Shown here piece by piece: positions 29,195-38,654 of a stretch of DNA of 64,000 nt. Position 1 is the stretch's first letter, and each line of letters starts with the position of its first letter. A program made the translations under genes and the position numbers. This stretch comes from Andalucia godoyi (Eukaryota > Discoba > Jakobea > Jakobida > Andaluciidae). A model generated the notes under the pieces. The model did no database searches and was not told the DNA's origin. It worked only from the letters and a program-made list of their open reading frames with translations. The stretch lies in assembly GCA_009859145.1 (NCBI GenBank), contig VRVR01000004.1:248001-312000 (forward strand), written 5' to 3'.

Positions 29195-31474
29195 ATGTCG
29201 CATTCTGAAATAATCACTGACTCGTCGTCGTCAGCGTCGTCGGCTTCGGTTGCAGTGCCTTCAAGTGCACCTCTTGCGTCCCCGACTGTGCATTCCAGAA
29301 CTTCGTTTTCGTTCAGGCATCCAACCTTTTCGTCGTTTCGTTATGCTCCATCGTATGAATATCAGTCGCATGCTGTGACCATGCAGCATCCGTATCTGAG
29401 TGACCGTCACCACCACCTTCACCACCATCATCATCATAATCTGTCGCATGGGTTTGGTTCCCACTCTGTCCACAATGGACATGTGCAGCAAGCACAGCAT
29501 CTGTCACATCCCAGTCTGCCCCCGACACATCATCACCATTCTCATCACCATGGTCCTGCACAACAGCACGTGATACATGCAAGCAGCCACCACAGCAGCC
29601 ATCCGCATCACATGCTTGTCATGGGAAAGGTGGCATCAGCAGAGGCCGGTAACGGGTTCCTTGCAAATTCAACCTTTTTTCATCAAAGTGCACCTGTTGC
29701 TTCTCCATTGGCTGCTGCTTCGTCTGGCAGTACAGCGTATAACGTGGATCGCACCCCATCGAATAGCTTGTCTACATCTCCTGGAAGCTTTCACAGCCGA
29801 TTTTCGTCCAAGGAGATTGCACCTACTCTGTCTGTTCCTGGGCAGCCTCGTCATCAACATCACTACCAGCAACAACCACAGCAGCTCCAAGAAGCTCAGC
29901 AGCGGCTATTTCCTGCGTCTGCGGCGGAAATCGAAACACACGCTGCGGAGCTGGCTGCGGATGCAACTGCAATTGGTGAAAAGGAGCGGCGAAGGGTCAC
30001 GCAGGCATGTGTGCAGTGTAAGAAAATCCACCGATCATGTGACTCGGGGACGCCGTGCACCCGGTGCTCGGAGCGCGGCATTGCGCATGAGTGCTCGTAT
30101 GGAGATAGACGGAAGCGAGGACGCAAGACGTCGCCGCAGGCCACCAACACACCAACCTCTGTAGGTGCTTCGGATGCTTCGAGTTTGGGTATTGCCAATG
30201 CTAGAGCAGATGGAAAGTGTAGCTTGTTGGACAGCCGGCGAGATGCGAGTTCGAATTCCGGCTCCGAGGAGGGTGATTTACTGACAGAATCCCCGGCTGC
30301 CGCTCCGGTTGCAATGTCTGTTCCTTCCAGCCAATGTTCGAATCAGGTCACTCCGAGGTCGCTGATTGTCAAGCCGACTCCTGTCCATGCGTCTGCGGTT
30401 TCTTCACAATCTTCGTCTCCTACTATGGCTCCCTTCAATCAGTATTTACCGACGAAGTTGGGGCATCCACTTTCGTTCCCCTCGGCGCCTGTGAAACATT
30501 GCTCTTCCATGCAGTCTGGAAACGCAGTGAACATGATGCCCCTCCCATTTGCGAAACGCCAGAGGACCGAAAGCAATTCGTCGTGCTCTGCTGTCGAAAG
30601 CATTGTTCAGGACTGTGTTGCAGACTTGTTTTTCCCGATTTTGGATGTTCGCTCCAAATCATGCAACGATGAACAAGACCATGCAAAAGGTCTCGAAGCG
30701 AAGGTGTTGGCATTGCTTCAGCGAGCTTGTCGTCTTCCATCATCATTGCGTCCTGAACAGCGAGCGAAACTGAATTCCGATCCGATTATTACCTTGGTGC
30801 CATCAACTGCAGCAGTCAAACTGGTGTCTGGTGCTTTGGTTCATTGTGATTCACCATCTTCCTGGCATCCGCAGTCACCTCCGTTCCACGGACAGATCAT
30901 ATCTGGATCGACGTCTTCCGCCAACGTGATGGATTCAATGCCCGTTCCATTCTGCGTGTTTGATGGACACGGCAACATTGTGTCACATAACTCGGCATTT
31001 ATCGAATCTTTTGGACAGTGTAATGGTGATAGCCAGTCCGTTGCGCGCTCTGCAGTTCGGTTGGAGGACCATCCTTCAACGAACCATGCCATGTCTCCCG
31101 GATGTCCGACGATGCGCTCTCCATCGGAATCTGCGTCTTCAGATGGGTCCAACTGTTCCGGTTGCTCATCACCTACCATGCTGCCAGCGCAGGCGCCGTT
31201 GTCTTTGTCGGCATCGTCTTTGCGGAATTCCCATGTTATGACATGCATGGACCACGCTTCGTCTGTGCTGTTCGCACATGCCGTTGCGGACGCATTGTTG
31301 GGCGTGAAAACTGGAAAAAATCCAGAAGAGACTATTCATGAAGGCTTGTTTGGCCACGTCGACTTTAAGATGAAGGTGCGTGCAGGCGGATGTGACTGGT
31401 TTTGTGCCTGCCGAGCACTTCGAGGTGCTGACGGACTGTTGTTGTGGTCCTCAGCAGTGTTTTCACCTTTATGA
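29195..31474 (+). CDS. Zn2Cys6 binuclear-cluster transcription factor with PAS-like region
   Basis: 759 aa from the ATG at 29195; the upstream in-frame GTG at 29174 is discarded. A Ser-rich N terminus and a His-rich segment (about 75-140) precede a fungal-type Zn2Cys6 cluster at about residues 272-299, spaced C-x2-C-x6-C-x5-C-x2-C-x8-C, followed by the basic linker GDRRKRGRK. The pattern CVQCKKIHRSCD plus R/K-rich linker is closest to the ERT1/AcuK gluconeogenesis-regulator group as I know it. The C-terminal third has a PAS-like entry (MPVPFCVFDGHGNIVSHNSA, about 580) and another beta-rich segment at the end. It is probably nuclear and DNA-binding. Target genes are unknown. Confidence 0.8.
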   Translation: MSHSEIITDSSSSASSASVAVPSSAPLASPTVHSRTSFSFRHPTFSSFRYAPSYEYQSHAVTMQHPYLSDRHHHLHHHHHHNLSHGFGSHSVHNGHVQQAQHLSHPSLPPTHHHHSHHHGPAQQHVIHASSHHSSHPHHMLVMGKVASAEAGNGFLANSTFFHQSAPVASPLAAASSGSTAYNVDRTPSNSLSTSPGSFHSRFSSKEIAPTLSVPGQPRHQHHYQQQPQQLQEAQQRLFPASAAEIETHAAELAADATAIGEKERRRVTQACVQCKKIHRSCDSGTPCTRCSERGIAHECSYGDRRKRGRKTSPQATNTPTSVGASDASSLGIANARADGKCSLLDSRRDASSNSGSEEGDLLTESPAAAPVAMSVPSSQCSNQVTPRSLIVKPTPVHASAVSSQSSSPTMAPFNQYLPTKLGHPLSFPSAPVKHCSSMQSGNAVNMMPLPFAKRQRTESNSSCSAVESIVQDCVADLFFPILDVRSKSCNDEQDHAKGLEAKVLALLQRACRLPSSLRPEQRAKLNSDPIITLVPSTAAVKLVSGALVHCDSPSSWHPQSPPFHGQIISGSTSSANVMDSMPVPFCVFDGHGNIVSHNSAFIESFGQCNGDSQSVARSAVRLEDHPSTNHAMSPGCPTMRSPSESASSDGSNCSGCSSPTMLPAQAPLSLSASSLRNSHVMTCMDHASSVLFAHAVADALLGVKTGKNPEETIHEGLFGHVDFKMKVRAGGCDWFCACRALRGADGLLLWSSAVFSPL

Positions 31475-32359
31475 TTACAGTTTTTTTGAAGTATAATCGC
31501 TTATCTGTTGCTGCTTGTCCCAGATCCTCATGAGGAGTTTGCTTTCTCTCTGGCCCTTTTTCCTGCGGCTACGTTTGATCGTGTGTTTTGCTTCTTTCTA
31601 TATTATGTATTGTATAATGCATTGTGCATCATGTGATGTTTGCTTTTGTGTTCCGTGTTCCGTGTTCCGTGTTCCGTGTTTGCGTGTTTGCGTATTTTGT
31701 GTTCTGTTTCTCCAATGCTTCCGTCCTGTTTGTTTTGACGCTCCCGGAAGCTTCACTTACCGTCTGTGATAGCTCCTCCGTACGAATATCCGTTTTATGT
31801 CTCGTTTTGTAACTTCCCGATCGTTTTGTCTCTCCCGTGTCTGCTATGTCTGCTATGTCTTGTGTGGCATGGTGCTCAGCTGTTGCATGTTGTTGATGTT
31901 TTCCCCCTTAATTTTCGATGAATTCCATCGCTCATTGAAACTCGTTCATCGTTCATCGCTCGTCAATTTCGCTCGTGATCGTTTTCCATTGTATGGACTC
32001 CTGTTCACGTTTTCCCGTTCTTGAAAATAAAGTAACTAATAATTAATTTAAAAAAAATAGAATCGTTCTGTTTCGCAAATGCTACGTGCAACCTTCTTGT
32101 ATTGCGACTTGCGACATGCGCCTTGGGGCGAGTTGAGAATCGTCAGCAAAAATGCAATTTGCATTGTGTTTTCGAAATGCCGAATTCAACCTTTCCCAAG
32201 CTTCGCTCTCGTTTCCTGTGCTTTCTTTGCCTTTTGCTTTTGCTTTTGCTTTTGTTTTTTGTTTTTGCTTTTGTTTTCGATTTGTTTTTGTTTTCGATTT
32301 TCGATTCTTCGCGTGTACCTTGGATCTCTTTGGTGTTGCCTGCCTTGGCATTTCTTTGG
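31475..32359. other. Intergenic region with short tandem repeats
   Basis: 885 bp between co-oriented genes. Contains about four GTTCC-GT units (31650-31682), a CTGCTATGT-type tandem (31843-31860) and a T-rich CTTTTG repeat (32225-32300) upstream of MPP-alpha. Frames across it are low in complexity and not credible. Confidence 0.5.
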
Positions 32360-34246
32360 ATGAATCGATTTCTACGGCGAATTGTTCCATTTCGGAAGCT
32401 TTCCACAACTCAAGGAGTTGGGAGGCCGTTTTCGTTTTCGCGCTTCAAAGGAAACGACGCGGAGTCCGCAGCAGGGACGCATTTGCATGCCAAGAATGCG
32501 CCTACAGCCTCGGATCTCAACGTTCCACTGCCGAATCTTCCTTCTGAAGCATACGAAGTTCATGTCCCGTTTTCCGAAATTGAACCGAAATTCAAGTCTT
32601 CTGCAAACAACACTAATACCAATGCTGGAGTTTCGAATCTGAAAGTTCGGCCGACGATTTCAAGCGTGAAGATTGCGATACCGGGTCATGATGCACCAGT
32701 GTCTCTCCGAGTGGTGTCCTACGATTCCAGAGATGCGGTGTGTGCACTGGGCATATGCCTTCCTCCAAACCTTTCTATTGCTCCTTTTGTGCTGGAGCGC
32801 AGTTTCTTCCACATGCCGGTGTTGCCTATTCCATCGAGTGCATTGCGGAACTCGGAATTTGACTTGACAACTGAAAAGGGAATTGCAGATTTTTCCAACG
32901 GAACTGGCGGGATGGTCCAGGCTGTGTGTTCCTTTAGCGACACTGTTCTTGCTGCTGAGTGTTTGACGGATCATGCACCCGACTACTTGGAAATCTTGAC
33001 TCGTGCTGCCTGGTCCACGCGCTTCCCTCGAGCAGTACTCGACATTCAAAACAAATTCAATGCGGCAGTCGAGAATCAGCATTCTCAGCAGGCGAACGAT
33101 AATGCTGCAAGTTCTGAAGTGAATATGCCAGCTTTGGGTGAAACGACGGATGCTGCGGTTGCAAGAATTCTGAGTGACGCTTCTTGGAAAATGGAGGATC
33201 CTGGGACTGCAATACAAAATGGAGCGTACTTTTCATCCTTTAGACCACCGGCTGCAGACGACCATCCGTTTTCTTTCGTGCAGCCTCTCAAGCCGCTTGA
33301 TACCGCTTTTATTGACAGTCTGGACGAGAATGGGCTTGTGTGGACACCTGATCCGTCACAGTGTGTCGTATCTGCAGTCGGAATGCCGCATGACAAGTTG
33401 CTCCAGGTCATCGAATCCACTGTGATTCCTATTGTCCAAGCAGCATTTGCGAATAGCACGCATCCAAAGTTTCCAGCAATTCCGAATCCTCCAAGTTTCC
33501 AATTCCAAAGTGCAACATTTGAAGCTGTACACCCTGAACAGGCACTTACAATTCCACTGCATTTGCCTCCTCTGACGCATCTCTTTGTTGGTTTTCCCGG
33601 CCCGGCATTTTATCACCCGGATTTCGCAGCAGCTCTGGTTGCCCGCGCAGTTCTCGGTGGCGGATCATCGTTTTCTTCGGGAGGCCCTGGGAAGGGCATG
33701 CACTCTCGCCTGTACAAGGACGTAATGTCAGCTGGATATCCTTTAGAAAGCATCCATGCAAGGCTTGATCCGGCGCCGTCTCATGCTGCGACTTCTTGTT
33801 CCATATTTGCATTGACAGGCGCAGCGCCCCAGCAATACGTCGAGTATCTGTACATGGCTATGTTCACGCAACTTTCACGGTTGGTTTGGGATCCTATTTC
33901 CCCAGCAGAGCTTGCTCGAGCGAAGAACCAGGCAGTCTCCAGTCTTTGGATGGGTCTTGAGTCCAGAAAGCACCTTATGGAAGACTTGGTGCGGCAGGTA
34001 AGAAGGTATTCTGCATGGTTTTCCCTCGATGATCTGTCGGATCAGATTTCAAGAGTTACCTCGGATCAAGTCATGCAGGTTGTGAAATCCATGGTTATGG
34101 GTGCAATCGACGAAAACAGCGGTTCCGTAGGCCGTGGTATGGTGCTATCTGTGTATGGTCAGACGAGCAACGTTCCTAACCGATCTGCTTTTGTGACGAT
34201 GTTTTCAGAACACCTGTCGCAGTCCAAGAAGTTTTATCAGAAGTAA
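32360..34246 (+). CDS. PMPCA: Mitochondrial processing peptidase alpha subunit
   Basis: 628 aa from the ATG at 32360, chosen because it creates a classic Arg-rich mitochondrial presequence (MNRFLRRIVPFRKLST); the frame extends upstream only through L/F-rich low complexity. Two M16-type domains are recognisable. The glycine-rich loop unique to MPP-alpha (GGGSSFSSGGPGKGMHSRLY, about 431-450) recognises presequences, and a matching C-terminal M16 domain follows. The N-terminal half is divergent, lacks the zinc HxxEH motif (as expected for alpha) and carries inserts, so the protein is about 100 residues longer than human PMPCA. The partner beta subunit is not in this window. Confidence 0.85.
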   Translation: MNRFLRRIVPFRKLSTTQGVGRPFSFSRFKGNDAESAAGTHLHAKNAPTASDLNVPLPNLPSEAYEVHVPFSEIEPKFKSSANNTNTNAGVSNLKVRPTISSVKIAIPGHDAPVSLRVVSYDSRDAVCALGICLPPNLSIAPFVLERSFFHMPVLPIPSSALRNSEFDLTTEKGIADFSNGTGGMVQAVCSFSDTVLAAECLTDHAPDYLEILTRAAWSTRFPRAVLDIQNKFNAAVENQHSQQANDNAASSEVNMPALGETTDAAVARILSDASWKMEDPGTAIQNGAYFSSFRPPAADDHPFSFVQPLKPLDTAFIDSLDENGLVWTPDPSQCVVSAVGMPHDKLLQVIESTVIPIVQAAFANSTHPKFPAIPNPPSFQFQSATFEAVHPEQALTIPLHLPPLTHLFVGFPGPAFYHPDFAAALVARAVLGGGSSFSSGGPGKGMHSRLYKDVMSAGYPLESIHARLDPAPSHAATSCSIFALTGAAPQQYVEYLYMAMFTQLSRLVWDPISPAELARAKNQAVSSLWMGLESRKHLMEDLVRQVRRYSAWFSLDDLSDQISRVTSDQVMQVVKSMVMGAIDENSGSVGRGMVLSVYGQTSNVPNRSAFVTMFSEHLSQSKKFYQK

Positions 34247-34359
34247 TGTATTCTTTTTTTCTGTAACTTGTACAGGAATCCCGACAACAAGCCACACGTT
34301 ATTTGCTGTTTCTTAAATTCCCTTCTGCAGTAAGCGAAGACACCAGTTTTTGGCTGCGT

Positions 34360-34732
34360 TCCGCTTGTCAAAAACATGAATCATTATTGGTCATCGGGCC
34401 AAACTGTCACCGAAGACAGATCCAGTTTCGGGAGAACACCAACTCTCCCATGCAGATTGCTCTGCACCAAAGGGGTCATCGCCTCTTCCTGCTCTCCGCC
34501 TCCGACAAGAGGGGGATCAACGGGTTTCTTGATTCTCGGTATCTTCGGGCACGGCCAGTTTGAGATTGTTGGGAAGATCGTCTCTTTGGAGCCATGAGAT
34601 GCCTTGTCTTTGTCTCTGATGAAAGGTGCTGCTTGAGGGTTCGATTAAAAAATATTGAGAAAAAAAAAACCAGAAAATAGTGGAAGGAAGAAAAGCGGGG
34701 ACTTGACTACGGTAGGAACATCGTGTTGTTTT
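34360..34732 (+). repeat. Dispersed repeat, copy A
   Basis: Bases 34371-34709 match 51131-51469 without indels and with three mismatches that I found (34377, 34660, 34709). Weaker similarity extends to about 34360 and 34732. It begins about 115 bp after the stop of a plus-strand gene, as does copy B. On the minus strand an open frame of 86 codons (34644-34384) is completely identical in both copies, with its only ATG at codon 56. No TIR, poly-A tail or target duplication is obvious. Confidence 0.85.
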
Positions 34733-34827
34733 GATGATCAACGTTGGAACCCAAAGCTGTCAAAACCGTTGACCTGCGACGACGGCCAACTTCCTAAGTG
34801 ATGCAGGGCCGCTTCTTTTCGTTCATT

Positions 34828-34900
34828 ACCCGGTTAGCTCAGTCGGTAGAGCATGAGACTCTTAATCTCAGGGTCGTGGGTTCGACCCCCACATTGGGTG
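34828..34900 (+). tRNA. tRNA-Lys (anticodon CTT)
   Basis: 73-nt cloverleaf without intron. The acceptor stem ACCCGGT pairs with ATTGGGT, with two G-U pairs. The D arm GCTC/GAGC encloses AGTCGGTA, the anticodon stem TGAGA/TCTCA presents CTT at 34861-34863, and the T arm contains GGTTCGACC (B box). The A box is TTAGCTCAGTCGG. The discriminator is G. A run of ten Ts at 34905-34914 follows as the Pol III terminator. Confidence 0.97.
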
Positions 34901-34904
34901 CTTC

Positions 34905-34914
34905 TTTTTTTTTT
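34905..34914 (+). terminator. RNA polymerase III T-run after tRNA-Lys
   Basis: Uninterrupted T stretch starting four bases after the tRNA 3' end. Confidence 0.85.
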
Positions 34915-35805
34915 GGCCTGTTTTTGCAATTTGCACACACACAAAAAGGATTTTTTTCCTTTTTTTCGAATTTGTGTCAAGGTCGTGTTTTTGACAAGAA
35001 ATGCTTGGCGACTTTTTTCAATGCGACAGCCGACTTGGCCTTTCAAGAAATCGATCCTGAATTACACAGTGTCTTTTCTTAGATGTTTTCGCACGCTCGG
35101 CTGCCGGCGCCAATACGGAAATTCTCCATCACGTTCATTCAGAAGATGAGAAGAAGAAGCTGTAATAGCCAAATTCAAAGAATAGGCCTCGGATACCTTC
35201 GAGAAATCTCGTCGGACAAAGCGGACGCTGGGGAAGAGCAGAAAGAGATCACGTTCGAGCACGATTAAGGAATATCAGATCAAGCTGCTGTGGCTTGATT
35301 CAAAACCCATTCTACGTACCCCATCAAGACAGAACGTTGCAACGACGACGATTGGGCATCTAAGTTCGCTGAGCATACTTTGAACCAGAACAGTTACGGT
35401 ACTTGTGAAGCGGAAAGCACAGCACAGTTTTTGGAAAGGAAGCCGAAGACATTCTATTTGCAAGATTCAAGTGATGCACGTGGACGCTTGCTGTCGTAAC
35501 CCGCTAGCGGAAAAGCCGCCAGCCGCAACACTAACTGCGTGATATCGAATATGAGCACATCCGGATGACTGCCGACCGGATCCAAGTAGGAAGAGTGGAA
35601 CACGATTCCGGTCGGGACACGGATCGCATCTCTCGTGAAATTGTTGTTCTGTTTTCTTTTTTTCTCTTTCCTCCACAAAGTTTACGTTTGCTGAGAATAC
35701 TTGCCAAGCAAACCAGGAAGAAAATAAGCAGCAGGTCAGAGCATCTGATATGTGGGTGTCACAAAATCAGTGAGTGAGAACCGAGAAAGGAGATTTAAAA
35801 AAGCC
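34915..35805. other. Intergenic, unresolved weak frames
   Basis: About 890 bp before the HAP2-like gene. Several 60-75-codon frames occur on both strands (for example plus 35307-35500 and minus 35678-35454) with mixed composition, but none starts convincingly or matches a family. A small spliced gene cannot be excluded. Confidence 0.4.
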
Positions 35806-38382
35806 ATGCACAGCGAATGTTTACGCTGCCTTATTCTGTTCCTCATTGTGATGGTTGTCCTTCACACAGCCTGGGGACTGGAGGTGATCTCAAGAAAAGT
35901 AGTAGAATGCAGCACAAGTGAGTTTTGCAAACGAAAAGTGTTGTATACGCTCCGAGCCTCGTACACAGGACAGCGGGCGTGGACCGAACCGAGCCTCACC
36001 ATCCAGCCCTCGGAAGTACTCTTGGATTCTAACAGCAGACAGTGGGGGATCTCGACGCCGGACTCGAGTGCGGTTCGGCTTGATATTTCCTTTGCAAATG
36101 TCGCGGCGGTGTTCGGGATTTTCCGAAAGTATGCCAATGTATCGAACGCATACGAACGAAAGACTGTGTTTGTGAACCCGCTTTGCTACTACCCTGGAAA
36201 AGAGTGCTGTGTAGATCCGGTGGATTCCACGATATTTTATCTCCATTCCATCGAACGAAATTCAACGGTGTCATATGATGTTTTCGGCGTTGCGATGCTG
36301 AATCTGGCCGAATCTGTGGCTTCGCAGTTTCAGCTCGACGCTGGATCGCCAGCATTGACAATGGATCTGCGTGCTCAGGTCACATCGACATTTCTTCCAA
36401 CTGCAGGATCCACTGCAGACTATTCTTACCAAAGGACCGTTCGAGGTGCAAACATGACGCGGACTGTCGTGGACAACAGCGCCACTCGACAGTACCTCGC
36501 CGTTAGTGAGCCGTTCGTCACCATTCCGCTCTCTTTTTCAACGTCCCTTGCATCGAGATCGTTGCTTGTGGAGCGCCAAAACACAGAAACAACCATGGTT
36601 GTTCCATCAAGTATCATTTCCACCAATGTAATCCGTTCGTTTGGAGTGTCCGATGCGACATTTCACAACAGCTTTCAGTGCGATCGGCCTTTGAATTTCT
36701 GGACGTACACTAATAATGCGGACAAATGGGACCAGCTGCAACCTTATCGATCCAACACTGTGAATGCAGCGACAGGCTGCAGCATGGCTCGCGATATCTC
36801 TTACTTTCCCAGTCCGCTCACGACGAACAACACCGGTGTATTTGCGGTGGCGTTTGACTGCACATCGAATTCCTGGGACGTCTTCTTCAGTGTCTCGTTG
36901 CACGATTCTGCCATCAATATTGTCAAGAAACATGGAACGCCAGTCATCACCGACAAAGGAATGTTCCGCGTCACCTCGGTGGAGCTGGAGTCTACCGGAA
37001 ACACCTTGATTGGCATTTATGTTGACATCACAAACAAGGATACAACAACCGGAACATTTGGAATTCTGCCAGCATCCTGCTGCATGCAACTCGCTAACGG
37101 GACCACAGACTGTAACTCAATTCACTTATATGACACCGGGTCAAGGCCGTTTTCATCGTTCGAGACAGCTCGTTTTCTGTTTTCGGTCGACTTCGCATCT
37201 GTCATGAACATTCAGACGACGTGCCGCTTCCACTTGTATCAGCATGCGGTGGTGGAGGACGATGTGCTGGTGGTCTTCAATGCATCGTTGGATGGCGTGG
37301 TGAAGATTCCGCGGACTCAGGAGTTTCTTGAGCAAGTCACCAAATCAAATCCATGCAATGCCCCAAAGAAGGTTGTCACCATTGAAGGGATTCAGTATTG
37401 TCAGCGTCCATGCACGAACGATGAGATCCATGATGAAGCCTTGAAGATATGCGTCCCCGTGGGATGCAAACAACGATACGGATCGTTGAGACCGTTCTGG
37501 AATTCAACAGCGAAACAATGCGTGGCGTTCAAAGAGTGTCCCGCGTACCTTTCTCTCAACGAGGAAGCAAACATGTGTGTTGGAGAGCTTTCATATGATC
37601 CAAGCACGGAATCAGCCGGTACTTCATCCGACGGCGACAATCCAACTCCAGATATCATCGACCTGGAATCCATCATGCGAACCATCAACATTACTTGCGT
37701 TCACGGTGCCATGGGCAAAACGTCCAATGCTTCCAACGCACAGCGTGTTTGTGTTTGTGACAGCGGATGGACCAGTAAGCCATGGACGTACGCCGAGTTG
37801 TACATCAATCATTCGTACATCGCATGCTCCGTACGGGACGTATCGAACTCGGAAACGAGTTTCGGCTCGACAAAAACCTCTTCATCGGACTGGTCGTCAA
37901 ATGACATTATGCTGACGTGCATCGTCGGAATTGTGGTCTTGTTTGCGGTGGTTATTGTCTGGCTCGCTCTGGAAAAGTTGGTCTGCTGCTGTTTCCGCGA
38001 CAAGAAGTCACACAAGGAGACACGGCAAAAGCGAATGAGGAGGTATGAACGACGAGTGATGCCATTGCGGAAGAAGACGCGCTACGACACAGATGATGAC
38101 TTGAGCGAGCACGATGGAGAACAGCAGCAGCCGTCTTTAGACAGGAAAGATCAGCACAGCGACGTGGAAAGCGTGAGTGCATCGACCAAGAAGGCAGTGT
38201 CGACCAGGGAACCTCTCAAGAAGCCACGGATTTCAAAAACCGGATCGAAACATCAACAACACAAGTATTCCGGGAATGACGTTGATCAACGAAACGATGA
38301 CGATGATCATGATGGCGATGGAGACGAAACCGACAATGCGCCGGATTCGACCAAGGTCTCTCGTTCTTCCGACAAAAACTAG
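35806..38382 (+). CDS. HAP2: Probable HAP2/GCS1 gamete-fusion protein
   Basis: 858 aa from the ATG at 35806, which opens a signal peptide (LILFLIVMVVLHTAWG). Directly after cleavage comes LEVISRKVVEC, then C-x-R-KV-x-x-T-L, the N-terminal pattern of HAP2/GCS1. Further shared features are a CC pair near residue 130, many paired cysteines in the ectodomain, a block with GMFRVTSVELESTG...ITN before PASCC that resembles the conserved domain III region, a Cys-rich stalk with a C-x-C-x5 GW EGF-like end, one membrane span (about 701-723), a CCC palmitoylation-like cluster and a long basic then acidic cytoplasmic tail. HAP2 is a class II fusogen on one gamete type. The central HAP2 motif is divergent, so identity is probable but not certain. 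Confidence 0.6.
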   Translation: MHSECLRCLILFLIVMVVLHTAWGLEVISRKVVECSTSEFCKRKVLYTLRASYTGQRAWTEPSLTIQPSEVLLDSNSRQWGISTPDSSAVRLDISFANVAAVFGIFRKYANVSNAYERKTVFVNPLCYYPGKECCVDPVDSTIFYLHSIERNSTVSYDVFGVAMLNLAESVASQFQLDAGSPALTMDLRAQVTSTFLPTAGSTADYSYQRTVRGANMTRTVVDNSATRQYLAVSEPFVTIPLSFSTSLASRSLLVERQNTETTMVVPSSIISTNVIRSFGVSDATFHNSFQCDRPLNFWTYTNNADKWDQLQPYRSNTVNAATGCSMARDISYFPSPLTTNNTGVFAVAFDCTSNSWDVFFSVSLHDSAINIVKKHGTPVITDKGMFRVTSVELESTGNTLIGIYVDITNKDTTTGTFGILPASCCMQLANGTTDCNSIHLYDTGSRPFSSFETARFLFSVDFASVMNIQTTCRFHLYQHAVVEDDVLVVFNASLDGVVKIPRTQEFLEQVTKSNPCNAPKKVVTIEGIQYCQRPCTNDEIHDEALKICVPVGCKQRYGSLRPFWNSTAKQCVAFKECPAYLSLNEEANMCVGELSYDPSTESAGTSSDGDNPTPDIIDLESIMRTINITCVHGAMGKTSNASNAQRVCVCDSGWTSKPWTYAELYINHSYIACSVRDVSNSETSFGSTKTSSSDWSSNDIMLTCIVGIVVLFAVVIVWLALEKLVCCCFRDKKSHKETRQKRMRRYERRVMPLRKKTRYDTDDDLSEHDGEQQQPSLDRKDQHSDVESVSASTKKAVSTREPLKKPRISKTGSKHQQHKYSGNDVDQRNDDDDHDGDGDETDNAPDSTKVSRSSDKN

Positions 38383-38654
38383 TTGAATTGCACAACACAT
38401 CTGGGATTCGTCTGAAGAAAGGCCTCTAATTGAGCGAGTTCACAGCGGATTCGTTTACTACTACACTTTTAAAAAAATCAAATTATTGAAACAAATAAAT
38501 TTTAAATAAACAACAAAGAAAAGAAAAAACTGCGATTCGGAAAAAGCACAGAATGAACAACTGCAAAGATAAACAACACAAGAAGGAAAATAAGAAAAAC
38601 AACTATAACTATAAAACACAGAATGAATAAAGCAGCAAGGTTCTGAGAGAGTGA

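Noticed and set aside
31515-31812. C/F/V-rich plus-strand frames after the Zn2Cys6 gene
   Set aside because: They arise from a GTTCC tandem repeat and lack any domain.
34376-34597. Plus-strand 73-codon frame in the dispersed repeat
   Set aside because: Its ATG is ACG in the other copy, so the start is not conserved. The minus-strand frame is the better candidate.
36029-36361. Antisense frames under the HAP2-like gene and similar shadows elsewhere
   Set aside because: Codon bias and the clear sense-strand gene explain them.
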